A stretch of DNA of 64,000 bases from Atopobium sp. GTDB lineage: Bacteria > Actinomycetota > Coriobacteriia > Coriobacteriales > Atopobiaceae. The DNA lies in NCBI GenBank assembly GCA_022732885.1, contig JAIJTS010000001.1, positions 114,683 to 178,682 of the forward strand, given 5' to 3'. Position 1 is the stretch's first letter. The number at the start of each line of letters is the position of its first letter. Below are positions 60,171 through 64,000 of the stretch, piece after piece. A program made the translations under genes and the position numbers. The notes under the pieces were generated by a model. It saw nothing but the letters and a program-made list of their open reading frames with translations, made no database searches and was not told the DNA's origin.

Positions 60171-61679
60171 TTGGCGTTTTTTAAGAAACATCGGTCAAAA
60201 TTTCTTAAGAACCTTCCAGAAACTGAGGGTTCATATAAAACTATTAAGCCAGATCCTGTTGGCACCCAAAGCTTTACCACTCGCATGGCAGCGTTTTTTG
60301 CACTGACAGCTGTCATGACGGTACTGGTGCTTATTTCTATTTTGGGCATTGTCTGGGAAAACAGTTTTACTGTTTATACAAGAGAAAACTTACAAAATAC
60401 CGTTGATACAACCGCGCTTGATATGTCTCAGGCATATACACGAGCTGGTGGTTGGAGCGTTGATGTACTTTCTATTGCACGTCAGGCTTCATCATCTAAC
60501 CCAGACATTGGTATTCAGGTTCTAGATGTCTCTGGTGCGGTGTTGTATGACGATTCAGCCCCAAATGCTCGCCGTTCTGGTGGTGCAAATGGCACGTCAT
60601 CCGGTCCTCAGACGGGCGATGCAGTGGTCTATGCCGTTGTTCAAAACTTACAAGGAGAGTCTGTAGGTAGTATCAGAATTTGGACATTTGGCTCTGAGCC
60701 ATTCTTAACCCAGCGAGATATTGCATTTCGTAATAGTTCTTACCAAGCAATTAGTCTTGCCGCAGCTATTGCAATCTCTCTTTCTGGTTTGATTGGCATT
60801 TTGGCTTCACGCTCCCTTACCAAGCCTGTGCGTCGTATTACCGAGACAGCTGTTCAGATTAGAAGCGGCAATCTTACTGCGCGTTCTGGTATCCGTGGCG
60901 AGAATGAATTGGGACGCTTAGGAGAAACGTTTGATGACATGGCGTCTTCTCTTGAAAGAGACATCAAGCTTGAACGCCGTCTGACCAGTGATGTTGCTCA
61001 TGAACTAAGAACCCCACTTATGGCAATTATGGCAACAGTTGAGGCTATTCAAGATGGCATTCTACCTGCTGATGAAGAACGTCTTGAAAATATAGTGTCT
61101 GAAAGCAGACGACTTTCTCGTTTAGTAGATGCCATGCTCCACCTCTCAAGGCTGGAAAATGGCAAAACAAAGTTTAATCCAGAACGTGTCAATGTTGTGG
61201 CAATGGTGGCAAGTGTTGTTGCTGTACAAGAGACGCTTTTCAAGGAAAATAATCGCACTTTGACCTTTGTAGATAAAACACCTGAGAGCAATTGTTTTGT
61301 TGATATTGACTCGGATATGATTCGAGAAGCTCTCACTAATTTGCTAAGCAATGCTATGCGATATACCGATGACGGAGGTCACGTAGTCATAACAGTTTCA
61401 ATTGACGATACTGATGCGGTTATCTCTGTCACTGACGATGGTATGGGTATTGCTCCTGAGGATGTTCCACAGACCTTCTCGCGATTTTGGCGTGCAGAGG
61501 AAAGCCGTGAGCGCGCTTCTGGTGGCCTTGGTGTTGGTTTGTCAATCACTAAAGAAATTATGGATCGCCACAACGGTACCATTTCGGTAGAGTCTGAGCT
61601 TGGAAAAGGCACTACGTTTGCATTGCACCTTCCACTTCTTACTCAAAATAATATCTCTGTTACAGAAACTTTGTTGTAG
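60171..61679 (+). CDS. Membrane sensor histidine kinase
   Basis: This 502-residue kinase has a first TM (about 42-64), an extracytoplasmic domain (about 65-180), TM2 (about 187-208), HAMP (TKPVRRITETAVQIRSGNL), H-box SDVAHELRTPL, N-box NLLSNAMRYT, G1 DDGMGIAPEDV and G2 GGLGVGLSI. It phosphorylates the adjacent regulator. The start is likely TTG 60171, since an in-frame stop lies upstream and no better start precedes the first TM. Confidence 0.93.
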   Translation: MAFFKKHRSKFLKNLPETEGSYKTIKPDPVGTQSFTTRMAAFFALTAVMTVLVLISILGIVWENSFTVYTRENLQNTVDTTALDMSQAYTRAGGWSVDVLSIARQASSSNPDIGIQVLDVSGAVLYDDSAPNARRSGGANGTSSGPQTGDAVVYAVVQNLQGESVGSIRIWTFGSEPFLTQRDIAFRNSSYQAISLAAAIAISLSGLIGILASRSLTKPVRRITETAVQIRSGNLTARSGIRGENELGRLGETFDDMASSLERDIKLERRLTSDVAHELRTPLMAIMATVEAIQDGILPADEERLENIVSESRRLSRLVDAMLHLSRLENGKTKFNPERVNVVAMVASVVAVQETLFKENNRTLTFVDKTPESNCFVDIDSDMIREALTNLLSNAMRYTDDGGHVVITVSIDDTDAVISVTDDGMGIAPEDVPQTFSRFWRAEESRERASGGLGVGLSITKEIMDRHNGTISVESELGKGTTFALHLPLLTQNNISVTETLL

Positions 61680-61754
61680 GCCGAATCTTACGTATTTTGC
61701 CGTACAATCAAAAGACCTGTAATACAACGCGCTTTGCGCAGAAGTGAGGTCATT

Positions 61755-62651
61755 GTGGCTGGAGCTGAGCTTCGTCCCGATTCGCACGGTAAGGTTCGCG
61801 ATATCTACGATTGTGACGACAAACTTTTGATGGTTGCGAGCGATCGCATTAGTGCTTTTGACTTTATTCTCCCAGATGAGATTCCTTTTAAGGGAGAAAT
61901 TCTAACTCGCATCAGCGCATTTTGGTTTAATCGTTTTAAGGATCTTTTGCCAAACCACATGATCTCGGTTTTACCAGATCAGACTCCTGAGCAGTTTGCA
62001 GACTACACTGACTATCTTGCTGGTCGTGCTATGTTGGTTAAAAAAGCACAGACTGTGCCAATCGAGTGCATTGTCCGTGGTTACCTTACTGGTTCTGGCA
62101 AAAAGACCTACGACCAGGACGGTACTGTTTGCGGCATTAAGTTGCCTGACGGTCTGACTGAGGCGTCAAAGCTTCCTGAGCCAATCTTTACTCCATCTAC
62201 AAAGGCTGAGCTTGGAGATCATGACGAGAATATCTCGTTTGAGCGTTGCAGTGAGATTGTTGGTGAGGATGTAGCTGTTCAGCTGAAGGAAGCTTCACTT
62301 GCAATTTATAAGGCTGCTGCAGAATATGCCGCAACTCGTGGAATTATTATTGCGGATACTAAATTTGAGTTTGGTTTTATTGACGGAAAACTTACACTTA
62401 TTGATGAGTGCCTTACACCTGATTCAAGCCGCTTCTGGCCTGCTGAGGGTTATTCTGAGGGACACGTTCAGCCAAGCTACGATAAACAGTATGTACGCGA
62501 TTGGCTGAAAGCCCACTGGGACATGCAAGGAGAGCCACCTCATCTGCCAGAAGAGGTTATTGAGGGCACGTCCGAGCGCTATCGTACGGCATTCCAGATT
62601 ATTACGGGAACTGAGTTTGTACCACTGAAGGAGACCAATGTCACTGCGTGA
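61755..62651 (+). CDS. purC: SAICAR synthetase
   Basis: This 298-residue ATP-dependent ligase joins CAIR and aspartate. GKVRDIYD, VASDRISAFDF, VRGYLTGSG and IADTKFEFG are characteristic. GTG 61755 has GAGG 5 bases upstream; a TTG at 61734 is in frame but unsupported. The next gene starts 14 bases within its 3' end. Confidence 0.96.
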   Translation: MAGAELRPDSHGKVRDIYDCDDKLLMVASDRISAFDFILPDEIPFKGEILTRISAFWFNRFKDLLPNHMISVLPDQTPEQFADYTDYLAGRAMLVKKAQTVPIECIVRGYLTGSGKKTYDQDGTVCGIKLPDGLTEASKLPEPIFTPSTKAELGDHDENISFERCSEIVGEDVAVQLKEASLAIYKAAAEYAATRGIIIADTKFEFGFIDGKLTLIDECLTPDSSRFWPAEGYSEGHVQPSYDKQYVRDWLKAHWDMQGEPPHLPEEVIEGTSERYRTAFQIITGTEFVPLKETNVTA

Positions 62652-63252
62652 CACCATTGCTGGCGCAACTAAAGAAGCGCGTGAGGCTACTGCAAGCCTT
62701 TCAAAGAAAGACAACTCTGAAGAGGCCGAGCGCCCTTCCTACTCTGCTTTTGGGCGTAAATCAGCAGCCACTGCAAAACCAGCACGAGAAGCAGCTGCGT
62801 CTGTACGCGTGAGTGGCTCTGGCGCTCCAAAGAGCAAAGAAGAAAAGCGTGCCGAGCGTGCTCGTCAGCGTGAGCGCGAGGATATTCGCAGCCGTGGATT
62901 TGAAGCTATGCTGCGCGCAGATTCAGATTATCATCGCGCTGAGCGCATTTGGTGGGTCTTCCTAGGCCTTGGCTTTGTAGCAACCATCATTACACTGGTG
63001 CTTTCTTATATGGTTCCTGAGTCTAGAGACTTAAACACCGGTGTTGGTATGATTTCTGCCATCATGCTGGTCTTTGCTTATTTCTGTATCTTTGGTTCAG
63101 TTGTTTACAGCTTCTTTAAGATGCGTCCTCTTCGTAAGAAAATTGAGGCTAAGGTTGCTGGCATGACCGATAAAAAGCTTAATGATTTCTATCTTGAGCG
63201 TCAGGCTGAATATGATAGAAAGCGAGCAGAGCGTAAGGCTGGTCGTAAGTAG
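62638..63252 (+). CDS. Hypothetical two-TM protein
   Basis: This 204-residue protein has a basic, Ala/Lys/Arg-rich cytoplasmic N-terminus (1-100), two TM segments (about 104-125 and 136-160) and a basic C-terminus. AAGGAG precedes ATG 62638, and the 14-base overlap with purC suggests coupling. No known family or motif is seen. Confidence 0.8.
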   Translation: MSLRDTIAGATKEAREATASLSKKDNSEEAERPSYSAFGRKSAATAKPAREAAASVRVSGSGAPKSKEEKRAERARQREREDIRSRGFEAMLRADSDYHRAERIWWVFLGLGFVATIITLVLSYMVPESRDLNTGVGMISAIMLVFAYFCIFGSVVYSFFKMRPLRKKIEAKVAGMTDKKLNDFYLERQAEYDRKRAERKAGRK

Positions 63253-63359
63253 CGCTTGCGTCATCTGCGCCTTGAGTGCTTGCAGCACAGCACTTCTCGT
63301 CATACAAGCACTAGCGAGAATTTGCGTATGCAAGCTTACGTGAGTAGAATATCCCACAT

Positions 63360-63435
63360 GCCTTCGTAGCTCAGGGGATAGAGCACCGCTCTCCTAAAGC
63401 GGGTGTCGGCCGTTCGAATCGGCCCGGGGGCACCA
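63360..63435 (+). tRNA. tRNA-Arg (anticodon CCT)
   Basis: A 76-base gene with acceptor GCCTTCG (two G-T pairs), anticodon loop CTCCTAA (CCT), T-arm CGTTCGAATCG and encoded CCA. A terminator follows. Confidence 0.93.
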
Positions 63436-63443
63436 TTGATTTC

Positions 63444-63475
63444 AAACCGGCAGCTTTGCGCTGTCGGTTTTTTCT
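63444..63475 (+). terminator. Terminator of tRNA-Arg
   Basis: AAACCGGCAG and CTGTCGGTTT with a 7-base loop, ending in a T-run (TTTTTTC). Confidence 0.9.
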
Positions 63476-63624
63476 TTGCTGTGAGTTGCGGATGCTGCGT
63501 AAGCGTAGTGTTCACACGTGTGCTTACAGCACGTCGTTGCTGCTAGCGGTGCTGAAGGCAATAACGACACGTATTGTCATAGAACTATTTCTGTAGCAGT
63601 AAAAAGCCCTACAACCAGTTGTTT

Positions 63625-63650
63625 TGAACTGCGTCCCAAAACTTGGACGG
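63625..63650. repeat. Terminal inverted repeat of IS3-family element
   Basis: TGAACTGCGTCCCAAAACTT (start of the end) resembles IS150-group termini (TGxACTGxxCCCAAA-type). It marks the element's boundary at 63625, 39 bases past the transposase stop; the other end lies beyond the window. Confidence 0.6.
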
Positions 63651-63663
63651 ATTTAATAAAGAG

Positions 63664-64000
63664 CTAGGCTACCAAGGACTGATTCCGGAACTCCTCCGGG
63701 GTCAGTCCTTTTAGTTTAACTTGGCGCCTTTGTGTGTTCCAGTACATAACATATGCGTCCAAATCTGCTTTGAAAGACTCAAAGTTAGGCCACGTTCTTC
63801 CTCGGAAGAACTCGTCTTTCATATGGCCAAAGACCTGCTCAGTGGCGCCGTTGTCTATACAGTTACCCTTTCTGGACATGCTCTGGACAACGCCTGCATC
63901 CTTCAGTCGCTTGCACCATGCGCTGTGCTGGTACTGCCAACCCATATCGCTATGCAGAATCGGAGCTGTGCCTTTAGGTATCTTTGCTAAAAGTTGATCG
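63664..64000 (-). CDS. IS3-family transposase OrfB, partial (C-terminal part)
   Basis: The visible 111 residues hold HSDMGWQYQH (second catalytic Asp) and GATEQVFGHMKDEFF (catalytic Glu) of the DDE integrase fold, ending TPEEFRNQSLVA. The frame is open through base 64000, so the start is beyond the window. The first Asp lies outside. Confidence 0.9.
   Translation of the reverse strand, partial: DQLLAKIPKGTAPILHSDMGWQYQHSAWCKRLKDAGVVQSMSRKGNCIDNGATEQVFGHMKDEFFRGRTWPNFESFKADLDAYVMYWNTQRRQVKLKGLTPEEFRNQSLVA

Larger units (their letters stand above)
63625..64000 (-). mobile_element. IS3-family (IS150-like) insertion sequence, partial
   Basis: The element begins at its terminal repeat and continues past the window end, with the transposase reading toward the repeat. 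It lies about 190 bases from tRNA-Arg. Confidence 0.8.

Noticed and set aside
63253..63359. Short repeats (AGTGCT / AGCACT) as an attachment site for tRNA-Arg
   Set aside because: No duplicate of the tRNA 3' end and no integrase is in the window.
1..64000. CRISPR array or phage region
   Set aside because: No regularly spaced identical repeats and no phage structural genes. The only mobile element seen is the IS3-family end.
1..64000. Orientation-biased (KOPS-like) motif reading of GGCGAGAA
   Set aside because: Both orientations occur about equally on each side of the origin (12 and 11 in all), so a polar guide sequence is not supported.

Overview
The window looks like the replication-origin region of a moderate-GC coriobacterium (class Coriobacteriia, Lancefieldella/Atopobium-like). 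The assignment rests on gene order, the compact tRNA and ribosomal gene sets, and actinobacterial features: a DciA-type protein between recF and gyrB, a WYL regulator pair, and a TQXA/VaFE surface protein. No database search was possible, so the taxon is an inference.

Layout. Positions 1-37000 are read almost entirely leftward and positions 37350-63250 mostly rightward, so the switch near 37.0-37.3 kb marks the likely origin. Left of it lie a GHKL-ATPase/winged-helix gene, dnaA, dnaN, recF, dciA-like, gyrB and gyrA. Further left are an iron-type ABC importer, a fructose-family PTS with a GatZ-like protein under a LacI regulator, typA, a Pro/Ala/Val-rich membrane protein, the rpsF-ssb-rpsR-DUF2232-rplI cluster, dnaB, purA, a DegV-PurD fusion, a NUDIX hydrolase and an ABC exporter. 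Right of it lie rpmH-rnpA-yidD-yidC-jag, rsmG, parA-parB with two perfect parS sites, rlmN (leftward), ddl, a DinG-type exonuclease-helicase, a leftward WYL pair, a degenerate M28 peptidase, a leftward thioester-domain adhesin with a divergent PerR/Fur-like regulator, an M29 aminopeptidase, purB, a Tat lipoprotein with a two-component system, purC and a small membrane protein. The window ends inside an IS3-family element. tRNAs for Ser (two), Ala, Ile, Gly, Lys and Arg are present.

How it works together. Initiation (dnaA and putative boxes), loading (DciA-like), unwinding (dnaB), the clamp (dnaN), topology (gyrAB) and segregation (parAB/parS) are within about 35 kb. Three purine genes (purD, purA and, on the far side, purB/purC) bracket the origin.

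The most unusual points are: a GHKL ATPase fused to a winged helix between dnaA and the putative oriC; a DnaA whose box-recognition signature is altered (GGRKHAT), together with clustered TTTTCAACA-type sites at the origin and upstream of dnaB; an in-frame DegV-PurD fusion with an internal ribosome binding site; an M28 peptidase lacking metal ligands; a possible 69-residue protein or structured RNA; and an octamer, GGCGAGAA, present 23 times on the two strands.
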